A DNA stretch of 64,000 nt, from the NCBI GenBank assembly GCA_030824515.1, contig JAVBXN010000052.1, forward strand, positions 1 to 64,000. Reading direction: 5' to 3'. The first letter of the stretch is position 1; each line of letters starts with the position of its first letter. Position numbers and translations under genes: made by a program. The DNA comes from Pelobacter sp. (GTDB lineage: Bacteria > Desulfobacterota > Desulfuromonadia > Geobacterales > Pseudopelobacteraceae). Below the pieces are notes generated by a model. That model did not search any database and was not told the DNA's origin. It saw nothing but the letters and a program-made list of their open reading frames with translations. Positions 32,048 to 42,744 of this stretch are shown here, piece by piece.

Positions 32048-34177
32048 ATGACTACAAACATTCAGGATACGGCCGCACATATCGCCGAACTGATGGCGAT
32101 CGACAAAAACGCGCTCCCCGCCGATGGCGGCCAGCGCTTCAACCGGCTGATCTTCGCCCGCAGTCCATACCTGCTGCAACATGCCGAAAACCCTGTGGAT
32201 TGGTACGAATGGGGACCGGCGGCTTTTGAAAGGGCCAAGGCGGAGAACCTGCCGATACTGCTCTCCATCGGCTACGCCACCTGCCACTGGTGCCATGTCA
32301 TGGCCCACGAATCGTTCGAGGACGATCAAGTGGCGGCACTGCTGAATCGCCATTTCGTCTGCATCAAGGTCGATCGCGAAGAGCGTCCCGACATCGATGA
32401 CTTTTACATGACCGTTTCCCAGTTGATGACCGGCAGCGGCGGCTGGCCGCTGAACATCTTCATGGCCCCCGACCGGCGACCTTTCATGGCCATCACTTAT
32501 CTGCCGAAACAGGGGCGCTCGGGCATGAGCGGCCTGATGGAACTGCTGGCCAACATCGCCACGCTCTGGCGACAGCGACCGGACAAGATCGAGAATAACT
32601 GCCGCGGCATCATGGAAGAGCTGACCCGACTGCGGCAGACAGATCGTTCAACTAAAAACATCGAGTTTACAAAAACTTCCACCGAAGCCTTCAACCAGCT
32701 GAGCAAGATCTACGATCCAAAACACGGCGGATTCGGAAGTGCCCCCAAGTTCCCGATGCCGATCTATCTCGGCTGGCTGATCGCACAGGGACGCCTGGGT
32801 AATGCCGAAGCGCTTGAAATGGCGCTGCTCACGCTGCACCGGATCAGACACGGCGGCATCTGGGACCAGCTGGCCGGCGGAGTGCACCGTTATTCTGTCG
32901 ATCAGCGCTGGTTTGCCCCGCATTTTGAAAAGATGCTCTACGACCAGGCCATGCTGGCGCTGGTGGCGATCGATGCGTTCCAGGCCACCGGCGATCCGTT
33001 CTTCAGCGGCATGGCGGCCGACATATTCGCATTTGCCTCGCGCGAACTTAATTCCGTGGATGGCGGTTACTGCTCGGCGCTGGATGCCGATTCGGAGGGT
33101 GTGGAGGGCAGGTTCTACGTCTGGGACAAACAGGAGATCGACCAATGCCTCGGTCCGGACAGTGAACTATTCTGCCGTTATTTCGACATATCCTCCGGGG
33201 GAAACTTCGAGGGAAAGAACATCCCCAACATACCGCTGGAAATGGAGGAGTTTTGCCGGACCAACGGGACGGACCCGGCGCAAACCGGACGGTTGCTGGA
33301 GCGCTGCATTACGCACCTGATGCAACGTAGAGCGGAACGCATCCGGCCGCTACGCGACGACAAGATCATCGCATCATGGAACGGACTCATGATCGCGGCG
33401 CTGTCCAGGGGTGGCATTGTCTGCGGCAAGCCGGATTATCTGGATCAGGCCGCCGGCGCGGCACGCTTTGTCATGAAGTCCCTGCGGCGCCAGGACGAAA
33501 GATTGCTGCGCTGCTGGCTGAACGGGGCGTCAGAAACCCCGGCTTTCCTTGAAGACTACGCTTTCATGGCCTTCGGCCTGCTGGAACTGTACGAAGCGAC
33601 CCTGGAAACGAGCTGGCTGGACCAGGCCTCCTCGCTGGCCGGACAGATTCTGGCGCTGTTTTGCGATCCGCATACGGGTGAATTCGTGCTGACCGGACTG
33701 GATGCCGAGCAGATGCCGGCACGCGCGTCATCCGACCACGACGGCGTGACCCCTTCTGCGCTGGCTGTAACCGCCAGGGTGCTGCTGCGGCTGGCCTGGA
33801 CCTGCGACAGGCCGGAGCTGATCGAACACGCCCGCAAAGCCCTGTCCGGTATTGCAGCTGAACTGGGACGCAACCCGCTGGGACATTTGGGAGCGCTGCA
33901 GGTTATTTCCGACCTGGACTCCCCTCCGGTCATCGCTACCCTGTCCGGACCGGTGGAAAACACGGAGTGTGCCGCCCTCCTGCGAGTGCTCAAAAAATAT
34001 CCGCTTCCGCGGCTGGCCATTCGGCTGGAAAGCTCCCCGGCGGCGCCGGGGGTATCAATCTGTACCGATCATACCTGTTTCGCAAAAGCAGCAACTCCCG
34101 ATCAGCTCAAAGATGTTCTCAGCCAAATCGGCTGCGTGTTTGAACCACGAACGGTTTTGTGGGCTGAAAAAAAATAA
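32048..34177 (+). CDS. YyaL/DUF255 thioredoxin-fold protein
   Basis: The 709-residue protein matches the YyaL / spermatogenesis-associated protein 20 family. Its N-terminal thioredoxin-like domain has [16 protein letters not shown] near 38-53, C-H-W-C near 82 in A-T-C-H-W-C-H-V-M, and [10 protein letters not shown]. The remaining ~500 residues form an (alpha/alpha)-barrel-like region with [10 protein letters not shown]. Members are often annotated as N-acylglucosamine 2-epimerase-like or cellobiose-related, but I know of no firm biochemical role. AAGGGAG lies before the ATG. No operon partners are evident. Confidence 0.9.
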   Translation: MTTNIQDTAAHIAELMAIDKNALPADGGQRFNRLIFARSPYLLQHAENPVDWYEWGPAAFERAKAENLPILLSIGYATCHWCHVMAHESFEDDQVAALLNRHFVCIKVDREERPDIDDFYMTVSQLMTGSGGWPLNIFMAPDRRPFMAITYLPKQGRSGMSGLMELLANIATLWRQRPDKIENNCRGIMEELTRLRQTDRSTKNIEFTKTSTEAFNQLSKIYDPKHGGFGSAPKFPMPIYLGWLIAQGRLGNAEALEMALLTLHRIRHGGIWDQLAGGVHRYSVDQRWFAPHFEKMLYDQAMLALVAIDAFQATGDPFFSGMAADIFAFASRELNSVDGGYCSALDADSEGVEGRFYVWDKQEIDQCLGPDSELFCRYFDISSGGNFEGKNIPNIPLEMEEFCRTNGTDPAQTGRLLERCITHLMQRRAERIRPLRDDKIIASWNGLMIAALSRGGIVCGKPDYLDQAAGAARFVMKSLRRQDERLLRCWLNGASETPAFLEDYAFMAFGLLELYEATLETSWLDQASSLAGQILALFCDPHTGEFVLTGLDAEQMPARASSDHDGVTPSALAVTARVLLRLAWTCDRPELIEHARKALSGIAAELGRNPLGHLGALQVISDLDSPPVIATLSGPVENTECAALLRVLKKYPLPRLAIRLESSPAAPGVSICTDHTCFAKAATPDQLKDVLSQIGCVFEPRTVLWAEKK

Positions 34178-34244
34178 TATTGTGATATAGTCGGCGACGC
34201 AGGCTCAGTCAATCTGACGGAAACAGACGGGGTTACCGAAAGTT

Positions 34245-35192
34245 ATGGCATCACTAAACCGTTACATTCTAATATGCGCGGCAATTGCGGCTTGTCTGGC
34301 CGTCCTGTTGCCCCACCCCGCCGACGCGGTGCAATGGCGAGCCCTGGCAGAGACAGCGCGTTACAAGGTCGCCATTGACGAAGAGTCCATCAGATTGACT
34401 CCCCTGGGCAGACTGTCGGTCTGGCTGCGCTTTGTTCCGAAAGGTGAATCCCAGCGGAGGGCCGCTGCCGTCGATTATGGCGAAAACAGCTACCGCTCAC
34501 ACCTTGAATTCTATGAAATCGACTGCAGCGAAAAGAACGCCGTGCTGACGCTGATCGATATTTTCGGCGCGTCCAAGACACGGCTGAAGCGCTTGCGAGG
34601 AGGACTCCAGCCCGACGCGATTATCCCCGGTTCGGCGCTTGACAGGGCCGCCGAAAGAATCTGTCCTGTAATGGATGAAGATGCTTTGGACGAAAAAGAT
34701 GAAACTCCCGATCCTGAAGCGGATAAAGTGTCGGGAGACATGCCTGAAAGGCAGTTGAGCGAGGAAATGAAACAGAATATACAGGAGTTGACAAAAAGAG
34801 CCGGTGCGGAACCGGCCAGCCTCGAAGCGTGGCGCTTGCTGGGCAATGCCTATTTTGACGCAGACCTTCCGGAACAGGCGATCGAAGCCTATGGCCGTGC
34901 CCTGGCCATCAACCCGAATGACACCGACATCCTTAATGACCAGGGTGCGATGTATAGACAGAAGGGGGAGTTCCACAAAGCATTGTCAAACTTTGAAAAG
35001 GCTTTCAGGCTCGACCCCAAAAACCTTGAAAGCCTGTATAACAGCGGCTACGTGCATGCCTTTGACCTGAACGACATCCCCAGTGCGCTGAAATTGTGGC
35101 GGCAATACCTGGAACTGGACAGGAGCAGCGACACCGCCCGCCAGGTCCGGAGTTTCGTGGAGCGCTATCAGGATGAGCAGAAGCAGCCCTGA
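34245..35192 (+). CDS. Exported protein with surface-adhesin-E-like domain and TPRs
   Basis: The 315-residue protein has a signal peptide ending near A-D-A (residue 28). The first domain (~30-140) has V-Q-W-R-A-L-A-E and I-D-E-E-S-I-R-L-T-P and resembles the surface-adhesin protein E type; this is a weak call. An acidic linker (~150-175) follows. Residues 190-305 carry three TPR repeats, including N-A-Y-F-D-A-D-L-P-E-Q-A-I-E-A-Y-G-R-A-L and K-G-E-F-H-K-A-L-S-N-F-E-K-A-F. The start ATG has a poor ribosome-binding site. It converges with the NtrC-type gene, with 24 bases between stops. Confidence 0.65.
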   Translation: MASLNRYILICAAIAACLAVLLPHPADAVQWRALAETARYKVAIDEESIRLTPLGRLSVWLRFVPKGESQRRAAAVDYGENSYRSHLEFYEIDCSEKNAVLTLIDIFGASKTRLKRLRGGLQPDAIIPGSALDRAAERICPVMDEDALDEKDETPDPEADKVSGDMPERQLSEEMKQNIQELTKRAGAEPASLEAWRLLGNAYFDADLPEQAIEAYGRALAINPNDTDILNDQGAMYRQKGEFHKALSNFEKAFRLDPKNLESLYNSGYVHAFDLNDIPSALKLWRQYLELDRSSDTARQVRSFVERYQDEQKQP

Positions 35193-35216
35193 GAGCATAA
35201 AGCGGCAGGCACATCA

Positions 35217-36662
35217 TCAACCAGCTGTAGCCTGCTCCGAACTTCCTTCCTTCCTGAACTCTCCCAGGCGTTTATTAAGCGTCTGCCGGGTAATCCCAAG
35301 CAGAGCGGCGGCGGCCCCCTGGTTTCCCTTCACCTCTTTCAATGCTTCCACAATCAGGTAATCCTCCATTCGGCTGATACTTGGAAAACCGCCGAATATG
35401 GACCTGATCATCTCAAAGTCCGGTTCCGGATCGTTTTTGTACTGGCTGAAGTCGCAATTATCCGCACCCTGCATGACCAGACTGCTCCCGTTAAGGGACA
35501 GCGTCCCCGATGCCTGCCGTACCACGGCATCAAAAACGATTGCCTCCAGCTCCCGGATATTGCCGGGGAAAGGATAGGCTTTCAACTGATCCGCAAAAAC
35601 GGGATCGATCGCCAGAGGTTCCCGCCCCAAAGCAACACACGCCTTGGAGATAAAATGCTCCATCAAAAGCGGAATGTCGTCGGGACGATCCCTGAGAGGT
35701 GGTATTTCGATCTGATGGGTGCAAAGCCGGTAGTAGAGATCATGCCTGAAAGAGCCGGCCGCCATTAATGACCTTAGCGGTTTGTTGGTTGCCAGAACAA
35801 CACGCGCGGTGCTTTTGCGGGTGACGTCGGAGCCCACCGGATAATACTCCTGTTCCTGCAATAACCTGAGCAGCTTGATCTGGGACAGATCGCTCAGGTC
35901 GCCGATTTCATCCAGGAAGATGGTGCCGCCGGCCGCCCGGGCCAGCAGTCCGTCGCGTGCCTGATCGGCCCCGGTGAACGCGCCCCGCTTGTGGCCGAAG
36001 AGCGTATCGGAAAACATGTTGTCATCGAGACCGGCCACGTTGACCGCGACAAACTGCCCCTTGCTGCGGCAAACATTATGTATGGACTTTGCCAGCATAT
36101 CCTTGCCAACACCGGTTTCACCGGTGATCAGAACCGGAAGCTGCGACGGCGCAATCACCTCCACGTACTGGAATATGGATCGCATCCGCTTGTCGCAAGT
36201 GATAATGGAACTGAACGCATCCGGATATTTGAGACTGTCGGTCAGCAGGTAATCCTTCAGGGATGACATTTCACGGGACAGGGTGCTGGCCTCCAGCGCT
36301 TTCGACACCGTTGCTTCCAGGCGGTCCGACTCGACCGGCTTGACAAGATAATCAAAGGCGCCGGCCCTCATGCATTCAACCGCCGATTGAGTTTCGTCCA
36401 GCGCGGTCATTATGATTACCGAGATGTGCGGATAAGTAGCTATTATACGCGGAAGCAGTTCCTGGCCGGAGATCTGCGGCATGTACAGATCGAGAACAAC
36501 CACCGAAACCGGCTCCTCGGCAAGAATCTTCATCACATCCCGACTGTCGAGCGCGGTCAGAACCTTACTGAAACCCCGGCCCTGAAGCATCAGGCTGCTA
36601 GTCTTGAGAATGGCAGGTTCATCGTCAACCAGAAGGATTGTGCGGTTAAATTCATTCGACAT
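35217..36662 (-). CDS. NtrC-family sigma-54-dependent response regulator
   Basis: The 481-residue protein starts at an ATG that overlaps the upstream kinase gene by 11 bases; upstream in-frame starts lie deeper in that gene. An N-terminal receiver domain has the acidic pair D-D at 13-14, phosphoacceptor D58 and K108. A central AAA+ domain has Walker A G-E-T-G-V-G-K-D at 181-188, the sigma-54 contact loop G-A-F-T-G-A at 227-232, and D-E-I-G-D. A C-terminal Fis-type helix-turn-helix (G-N-Q-G-A-A-A-A-L-L-G-I-T-R-Q-T-L-N-K-R-L) completes it. It activates sigma-54 promoters when phosphorylated, probably by the overlapping kinase. Its targets are not in evidence. Confidence 0.94.
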   Translation of the reverse strand: MSNEFNRTILLVDDEPAILKTSSLMLQGRGFSKVLTALDSRDVMKILAEEPVSVVVLDLYMPQISGQELLPRIIATYPHISVIIMTALDETQSAVECMRAGAFDYLVKPVESDRLEATVSKALEASTLSREMSSLKDYLLTDSLKYPDAFSSIITCDKRMRSIFQYVEVIAPSQLPVLITGETGVGKDMLAKSIHNVCRSKGQFVAVNVAGLDDNMFSDTLFGHKRGAFTGADQARDGLLARAAGGTIFLDEIGDLSDLSQIKLLRLLQEQEYYPVGSDVTRKSTARVVLATNKPLRSLMAAGSFRHDLYYRLCTHQIEIPPLRDRPDDIPLLMEHFISKACVALGREPLAIDPVFADQLKAYPFPGNIRELEAIVFDAVVRQASGTLSLNGSSLVMQGADNCDFSQYKNDPEPDFEMIRSIFGGFPSISRMEDYLIVEALKEVKGNQGAAAALLGITRQTLNKRLGEFRKEGSSEQATAG

Positions 36663-38469
36663 GTTTCTGCACCTCATTGATCTTGTGTGTACGGTTGGCC
36701 GGAATGCGGATGACAAAGGTAGTGCCGGAGGGGGATGAACTGAAAGTCAGTGTGCCATCATGATCATTTATGATGGAATTGGAGATCGAAAGTCCCAATC
36801 CGGTGCCCCCCTTATCCAGACGTGTTGTAAAGAAAGGCTCCAGAACCCTGCCGGAGATGTTGTCAGGTATCCCGATCCCCTGGTCTGAAACTTCAATGCA
36901 GACCATGGAAGTCAACGCATCATAGCGGGAGGCTACCCGCACCTGCCGTTCCGGGTCGGGAAGCGATTGCAGTGCGTTCAGAATCAGATTGATCAGCACC
37001 TGCTCGATCTGCTGCGAGTTTCCAAACACGGTGGGCAGGGCTGGATCGATATCAACCTGGAACCTATGGGTATTGCGTCTGATCTGATGACTGATTATTG
37101 TTGTAGCCTGTTGAATGACCTCGTTGACATTCAGATCGTCACGCATCCCTTTTTTGCCTTCACGGGCAAAGTTTTTCAAACCGTTGACGATGTCCCGGAT
37201 TCGCCTCGATCCATCCGTTATGCTTTCTAGAAGATTGGGGATCTCGTGCCGCATCACATCGAACGACACTCCGCCTATCTCGAAATCCCCGTACTGTTGC
37301 TGATGTTCAACCAGAATCGGACAGGCATCCTTCCATGATTTTGACAACAGTTCCGAACTGACCAAGATGTAGTTATTCGGGTTATTTATCTCGTGCGCGA
37401 TACCAGCCACCAGCACACCCAGCGAAGTCATTTTGTTAGCCTGGATCAGCTTGGCTTCAATAGCCCGATTCTCCTCCTCCGCCCGTACCCTGCTGCTGAT
37501 ATCCCTGATCGTGCAGAGCAGCACCTGCTGGTCGGCCAGATCGATCCTGCGGCAGCGGACGGAAACATACATTTCCGTGCCATCCTTGCCATGAGCATGC
37601 AGGATATCCACCCAGTACCCGGTCTCATTGCCCGATTCCGAGGTCTGGTTGTGTATTATGCGGCACTCTTCCGGAGAGAAAAGAAAATCCGGCGGATGGC
37701 CGATAAGTTCATGCTTCTCGTAGTTGAACAATTTCAATGCCACCTGGTTAAGGTCTATCACCAATGTGCAAGTCAGGTTGAAAAGGAAAATGGCGTCGGC
37801 GCTCTGTTCGAATATCTGGCGGAAGCGGGATTCGCTCTCCTGGATCGCCTTCTGGGCCATCACCCGCTCGGTTACATCACGATAACTTAGTACTCGTCCT
37901 GTTATCCGTCCCTCAACATTTTGCGGCGTACAGACCCGTTCGATAACCCGTCCGTCTTTCAGATGCAGCACATCATGGTAGACTGAATCGGGGCATTCAT
38001 ACAGATGACACATGTGACCGTCAAACTCATCCGGATCGACCAGCTGACTTCGGATAGTTTCATTGATGCAAGTCACTGGTCCTTGCGCGGCCATGGTTTC
38101 CGATATTCCCCACATATTACAGTACTGCCTGTTGTGAATTGTAATCTTCTTATCCATGTCGAACACAACAATACCGTCCGTAGTGGACTCGACTGTCGAT
38201 TCCATCAGCGACAACAACTTATTTCTCTCAAGTTCGGCACTCTTCTGTTGTTCGGCGGACTGCTTCAACGGCCGGGCGATGGTCAGCCAGAGAATCGGGC
38301 CACTGACCGCAACCAGCATGAGACTCTCAAGCAGGTGATAGATACCGGAGCGGGTCGGCCCCAAAAGAGCAAACAACTCGTTGACCGACTCCACCAGAAA
38401 AACAACCAGCAACACACGGAACAGAATCTTGCGGGTAGTCAATCTGTTATTGTTTTGAATACTATGCAT
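36652..38469 (-). CDS. PAS-domain sensor histidine kinase, partner of the NtrC-type regulator
   Basis: The start at 38469 follows GGAG with a good spacing (605 residues). Two membrane helices at ~15-36 and ~44-64 have little between them, so no large periplasmic sensor. Two PAS domains follow (about 90-205 and 212-332), then a HisKA domain with the phosphorylated histidine in V-A-G-I-A-H-E-I-N-N-P (H359). The HATPase_c domain carries an N-box, D-Q-G-I-G-I-P and G-G-T-G-L-G-L-S. It probably phosphorylates the regulator whose gene overlaps its own stop. The PAS domains are likely sensing redox or small ligands in the cytoplasm, but cofactor-binding residues could not be told. Confidence 0.9.
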   Translation of the reverse strand: MHSIQNNNRLTTRKILFRVLLVVFLVESVNELFALLGPTRSGIYHLLESLMLVAVSGPILWLTIARPLKQSAEQQKSAELERNKLLSLMESTVESTTDGIVVFDMDKKITIHNRQYCNMWGISETMAAQGPVTCINETIRSQLVDPDEFDGHMCHLYECPDSVYHDVLHLKDGRVIERVCTPQNVEGRITGRVLSYRDVTERVMAQKAIQESESRFRQIFEQSADAIFLFNLTCTLVIDLNQVALKLFNYEKHELIGHPPDFLFSPEECRIIHNQTSESGNETGYWVDILHAHGKDGTEMYVSVRCRRIDLADQQVLLCTIRDISSRVRAEEENRAIEAKLIQANKMTSLGVLVAGIAHEINNPNNYILVSSELLSKSWKDACPILVEHQQQYGDFEIGGVSFDVMRHEIPNLLESITDGSRRIRDIVNGLKNFAREGKKGMRDDLNVNEVIQQATTIISHQIRRNTHRFQVDIDPALPTVFGNSQQIEQVLINLILNALQSLPDPERQVRVASRYDALTSMVCIEVSDQGIGIPDNISGRVLEPFFTTRLDKGGTGLGLSISNSIINDHDGTLTFSSSPSGTTFVIRIPANRTHKINEVQKHVE

Positions 38470-38616
38470 GCCTTTTCTCCATAACTTCCGGCAATGGCAC
38501 AAGGATGCGCAATTAATTAGATTGTAAAAAAATTTGACAAAAAGGCAACTGAATTCGCTTTGGCACGAAATTGTATATTATTGAGGTGATTTTGTGGTAT
38601 TGTTCAAGGCCTTAAT

Positions 38617-38693
38617 GCGCCCGTAGCTCAGCTGGATAGAGTCCCTGGCTTCGAACCAGGTTGTCGGCCGTTCGAATCGGTCCGGGCGCGCCA
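38617..38693 (+). tRNA. tRNA-Arg (anticodon TCG)
   Basis: The 77 bases fold into a standard cloverleaf. The acceptor stem GCGCCCG pairs with CGGGCGC. The D arm is GCTC/GAGT. The anticodon stem CCTGG/CCAGG encloses loop CTTCGAA with TCG at 34-36. The variable loop is TTGTC and the T arm is GGCCG-TTCGAAT-CGGTC. The discriminator base is G and CCA is encoded. The anticodon reads CGA (Arg) codons. The gene follows the divergent kinase and precedes the plus-strand signalling array. Confidence 0.97.
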
Positions 38694-38700
38694 CTTTTAT

Positions 38701-38734
38701 GAATCCGATAACTTGAATTACAGTTATCGGATTC
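38701..38734 (+). terminator. Terminator after the tRNA gene
   Basis: A perfect 13-base stem, GAATCCGATAACT / AGTTATCGGATTC, has an eight-base loop and is followed by TTCAATT rather than a pure T tract. It begins seven bases past the encoded CCA. A closely similar hairpin occurs at 43581. Confidence 0.7.
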
Positions 38735-38779
38735 TTCAATTCAGCCGCAAATATATCTGTCCAACCAGGAGCATTGCGG

Positions 38780-41779
38780 ATGACGCAAGAGACCAAAACT
38801 CTCAACAGTATCGAAACAAATCCAACCATGAAAGCTCTGCGCCACAGCATCCGCACCCAATGGCTGATACTGATTCTTGCGCTGACTGTATTTGCCGCCG
38901 GAATTGCCTACCAGAGTTTTACCACATACCGTGATATCACGGAACAGGAGCACCAACGGCTACAAACCCAGGCTAGGGTTATAGCTTTAAATATAGAAAG
39001 GCAACTTGAAGCTACAGACCTGGCGCTCAAGTCGGTCATAAACGACATTGCCTACCTGAATGCACATGAAAACCTGGAATTGACCAATCGCCGTTTGCAA
39101 GCCATGACTGATGCCCTGCCCGGAATCCGCACCATGTTAGTCCTCGATTCAGAAGGAACCGTGGTCGCCTCCAACCGGAACGAACTGATCGGCAGAAAAT
39201 TCCCTACCCGCGATTACTTCGCGACACCTGCAAAAGAAAAGAATCCTTCGGCACTGTATATTTCACCTCCTTTCAAAACTGTGCTGGGATCATTCCTGAT
39301 CAATGTGTCAAGAGTCATTCCGGCGCCAAACGGCGGCATGCGTGGAGTCATAACAGCCGCACTCGACCCCGAATACTTTGAGGTTTTGCTTAGTTCGGTA
39401 CTTTATGCGCCGGATATGTTCAGTGCCATCAACCATGGTGACGGTATCCGCTTCATGGTGGTACCGGAGCAGGATGGACAATCCGGCAGGAATATCAAGC
39501 TGCCGGGCACCTTCTATACACGCCACCGGGAGAGCGGCCATAACGAGAGCGTATTGACAGGAAAATCACCCAGTTACAATTCAAAACGTGTAATGGCACT
39601 GCGCACCGTACAACCGCAAAAGCTCGGGATGGACAAACCTCTCTATGTTGCGTGCAGCAGAAAATATTCAGCGATATATGAACACTGGCGCAGCGCCACT
39701 TTGAACCAAACTCTTGCCCTCGCACTGGTCGCCATCGCAGCCGGGGCGGGACTGGCACTTCTTCAAAAACGCCAGCGACGGTTGTCGTTACAGGCAGCCA
39801 GGGCCCAGGTACTGATTAACCTGCGCCTTGAACTGATGGAACATGCGGCAACCCACACCATGAAAGAGCTGCTACAACATACGCTGGACGAAGTCTGCAG
39901 GCTGAGTGACAGCCCGATAGGTTTTTATCACTTTGTAGAACCGGATCAGCAATCATTATCACTGCAGGCCTGGTCAACGCGGACGCTCAATGAGTTCTGC
40001 ACCGCAAAAGGGGTGGACTTGCATTACCCGATTGAATATGCCGGCATCTGGGCCGACTGTGTCCGCCAACGGCAACCTGTAATCCATAACGACTATGCTT
40101 CGCTGCCCAACCGCAAGGGCCTTCCGGAAGGGCATGCACCAGTGATCCGCGAGCTGGTAGTACCGATTATGCGCGCAGGTCAAGTGGTGGCAATACTGGG
40201 AATCGGTAATAAAGCAGAAGACTATACCAGTGGCGACACAGACCTTGTCAGTTATCTGGCTGACGTAGTCTGGGAAATTATCGGGCGCAAACGGAGTGAG
40301 GAAGAACAGCACAAACTGGGCGTCCGCTACCAAACGCTGCAGTCCGTGTCCCGCGACGGCATTCATATCCTTGATCAGTCGGGCAACCTGGTTGAATCTA
40401 ATGAATCCTTTCGCCAAATGCTGGGATATACATATGAAGATAGCCTGCAGCTCAATTTAACAGACTGGGATCCAGGGTTTTCCTCGGAAAAAATAGCTGA
40501 AAAGATTATGGAGCTGATTCATACTCCGGCAATTTTTGAAACCAGACACCGCCGGTACGACGGAACTTTTTTCGAAGCCGAGGTAAATGTTTGCGGCGTG
40601 CAGCTGGACGGGACCTGGTTTCTCTATGCCTCTTCACGCGATATTTCCACACGCAAGGAGATGGAGGCTTCGCTGAGAGAATCAAGACAGTTACAGGCTG
40701 ATATTTTCGACTTTCTACCCGATGCAACCTTTGTTGTAGACCGGGAAATGAAGGTTATCGCCTGGAACCGTGCAATGGAGGTTATGAGCGGTGTGCCCAA
40801 AGAGGAAATGCTGGGGCAAGGCGATCACGCCTACACCATTCCATTCTACGGTGAACGCCGGAACCAGTTGCTTGACCTCATTGATGTCGACGATGACGAA
40901 CTAGCATCCAAATATCAAGGTGTTACCAAAATTGGTGATTGCCTCTATGCAGAAACTTTCTGTTCGGCACTTAACAAGGGAAAAGGCGCTCATGTATGGG
41001 CGGTTGTCGCACCATTATGCGACTGTCACGGCGAGAGAATCGGCGCCATCGAATCAATTCGTGATATAACTGCAATTAAACTTACAGAGAATAATCTGGC
41101 CCGTTCCAATCAGGAACTGGAACAGTTCGCCTACGTCGCATCCCACGACCTGCAAGAACCTCTGCGAAAAATTGCCGGATTCACCGAGTTGCTTGCAAAC
41201 CGCTACAAAGGGCAACTTGATGAAAAAGCCGAATCATATATGGCATACATTGTTGATGGCGCCACACGGATGCGGGGCCTGATCAACGATCTTTTGAGCT
41301 ATTCGCGTGTAATGCGCAGCAACAGGGAACTTGCAGAGACCGACTGTTCTGCGGTAGCCTCCCGAGTGTTGCGGGACATGGAGCCGTCCATCAGGGAAAG
41401 TAACGCAGAAATCGTCTGCGACCCACTGCCGGTCATCATGGCAGACCAGACCCAGCTTGGACAGCTGTTTCAAAATCTGATCGGCAACGCCATCAAATAC
41501 CGTGGCAAGGCCACCCCCAGAATCGCCATCAGTGCCGTTAGGCAGAACAACTGCTGGCTATTCTCGGTTGCCGATAACGGAATAGGCATCGCACCGGAGT
41601 ATTACGAACGCATATTCGCCATCTTTCAGCGGCTGCATACCAGGACTGAATACCCCGGAACTGGCATTGGCCTGGCGGTCTGCCAGAAGATCGTTGAAAG
41701 ACACGGTGGCAATATCCGTGTTGAATCCAAGGTAGGTATCGGCTCAACCTTCTATTTCACGATACCCTTTACATCATAA
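38780..41779 (+). CDS. Cache-GAF-PAS-PAS sensor histidine kinase
   Basis: The ATG at 38780 is preceded by AGGAG eight bases upstream; an in-frame TTG six bases earlier is too close. The protein is 999 residues. A first membrane helix (~28-45) and a dCache-type extracellular domain (~50-290) lead to a second helix (~310-330). A GAF domain (~350-505, with G-F-Y-H-F and Y-A-G-I-W) and two PAS domains (~520-780) follow. HisKA carries E-Q-F-A-Y-V-A-S-H-D-L-Q-E-P-L-R-K as in phytochrome-type kinases, and HATPase ends the protein. It probably reports an extracellular ligand, with GAF/PAS as extra inputs. Two regulators follow at once (41795 and 42745) and are probable partners. Confidence 0.88.
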   Translation: MTQETKTLNSIETNPTMKALRHSIRTQWLILILALTVFAAGIAYQSFTTYRDITEQEHQRLQTQARVIALNIERQLEATDLALKSVINDIAYLNAHENLELTNRRLQAMTDALPGIRTMLVLDSEGTVVASNRNELIGRKFPTRDYFATPAKEKNPSALYISPPFKTVLGSFLINVSRVIPAPNGGMRGVITAALDPEYFEVLLSSVLYAPDMFSAINHGDGIRFMVVPEQDGQSGRNIKLPGTFYTRHRESGHNESVLTGKSPSYNSKRVMALRTVQPQKLGMDKPLYVACSRKYSAIYEHWRSATLNQTLALALVAIAAGAGLALLQKRQRRLSLQAARAQVLINLRLELMEHAATHTMKELLQHTLDEVCRLSDSPIGFYHFVEPDQQSLSLQAWSTRTLNEFCTAKGVDLHYPIEYAGIWADCVRQRQPVIHNDYASLPNRKGLPEGHAPVIRELVVPIMRAGQVVAILGIGNKAEDYTSGDTDLVSYLADVVWEIIGRKRSEEEQHKLGVRYQTLQSVSRDGIHILDQSGNLVESNESFRQMLGYTYEDSLQLNLTDWDPGFSSEKIAEKIMELIHTPAIFETRHRRYDGTFFEAEVNVCGVQLDGTWFLYASSRDISTRKEMEASLRESRQLQADIFDFLPDATFVVDREMKVIAWNRAMEVMSGVPKEEMLGQGDHAYTIPFYGERRNQLLDLIDVDDDELASKYQGVTKIGDCLYAETFCSALNKGKGAHVWAVVAPLCDCHGERIGAIESIRDITAIKLTENNLARSNQELEQFAYVASHDLQEPLRKIAGFTELLANRYKGQLDEKAESYMAYIVDGATRMRGLINDLLSYSRVMRSNRELAETDCSAVASRVLRDMEPSIRESNAEIVCDPLPVIMADQTQLGQLFQNLIGNAIKYRGKATPRIAISAVRQNNCWLFSVADNGIGIAPEYYERIFAIFQRLHTRTEYPGTGIGLAVCQKIVERHGGNIRVESKVGIGSTFYFTIPFTS

Positions 41780-41794
41780 ACAAGTGAGAATTGT

Positions 41795-42703
41795 ATGAAC
41801 GAGAATCAGATGAGAACCGTACTTTTGATTGAGGACGACCCGGGTGATGCGCTGCTTATTGCTGAGATGCTTGAACTTCAGCAGTGCAGGGCATCTCTGG
41901 TAAGAGTCGAACGTCTTTCCGAAGGTATCAGCTACCTGCAACAGAACTGTTGCGATGTTGTACTCTTGGACATGAATCTGCCGGACAGCAGTGGACTGCC
42001 GACCATGACACGCCTGATGGATGCGGCGCCAACTACGCCTATCATTGTCCTCACCGGACTCTCAGATGAATCATTCGGAGTAGAGGCGGTCAAATCAGGG
42101 GCGCAGGATTACCTGGTAAAAGGAGATATTGACGGCAGGGTGCTGAAACGCGCCATGTTCTATGCCGTTGAACGCAAGAAACTGGAGATTTCACTGAAAC
42201 AGACCAGGGATCTGTTTGAGCGACAGTCACGAATTGACTACCTGACCGGTATCTATAACCGGCTTATGTTCAACGAACTGCTGGAGGCGGAACTGCAGCG
42301 GGCCAGGAGATACGGTACCAGCCTTTCGCTCATAATGTTTGACCTGGACCACTTCAAGCAGATCAATGACAACTACAGCCACATCATGGGCGATCATGTA
42401 CTTAAAGAGCTTGCCCAACTTATATCCGACAACATACGAGCCCATGATATTTTTTCCAGATGGGGTGGTGAAGAATTCATGGTGCTTGTTCCTAAATGCG
42501 ACCAGGCCGGCACTTCCATGCTGGCTGAAAAACTGCGCAGTTTGTGCGAAATCCATGATTTTGGAAACGGGCTGCAGGTCACCGCCAGTTTTGGAATAGC
42601 CCATTTCTGCGCTGAAGATTCTGCAGAGTCTTTTACGGCCAGAGCGGATGAAGCCATGTACCTGTCCAAGAAAAATGGCAGAAACCGGATTGAATCACTG
42701 TAA
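41795..42703 (+). CDS. Response regulator with diguanylate cyclase (GGDEF) output
   Basis: The 302-residue protein has a receiver domain (1-120; D14/D15, phosphoacceptor D59, K109) and a GGDEF domain (140-302) with active-site G-G-E-E-F at 224-228. The GG(D/E)EF variant is fully active in known cyclases. The inhibitory I-site R-x-x-D is present as R215-A-H-D218, five residues before the active site, so product feedback is likely. Phosphorylation by the preceding kinase would be expected to switch c-di-GMP synthesis. It starts 15 bases after that kinase ends. Confidence 0.93.
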   Translation: MNENQMRTVLLIEDDPGDALLIAEMLELQQCRASLVRVERLSEGISYLQQNCCDVVLLDMNLPDSSGLPTMTRLMDAAPTTPIIVLTGLSDESFGVEAVKSGAQDYLVKGDIDGRVLKRAMFYAVERKKLEISLKQTRDLFERQSRIDYLTGIYNRLMFNELLEAELQRARRYGTSLSLIMFDLDHFKQINDNYSHIMGDHVLKELAQLISDNIRAHDIFSRWGGEEFMVLVPKCDQAGTSMLAEKLRSLCEIHDFGNGLQVTASFGIAHFCAEDSAESFTARADEAMYLSKKNGRNRIESL

Positions 42704-42744
42704 CACGATGATTATTCACAAATTGATTTTGAGAGGCAACTCAC

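Noticed and set aside
38560-38576. TGGCACG...TTG as a sigma-54 promoter in front of the tRNA
   Set aside because: The GG and GT/GC doublets are one base too close together for the -24/-12 spacing, and a tRNA is an unlikely sigma-54 target.
38617-38693. tRNA gene as an integration site with an integrase
   Set aside because: No integrase or recombinase gene is seen within the window, and I found no clear copy of the tRNA 3' end. Only the downstream hairpin resemblance remains.
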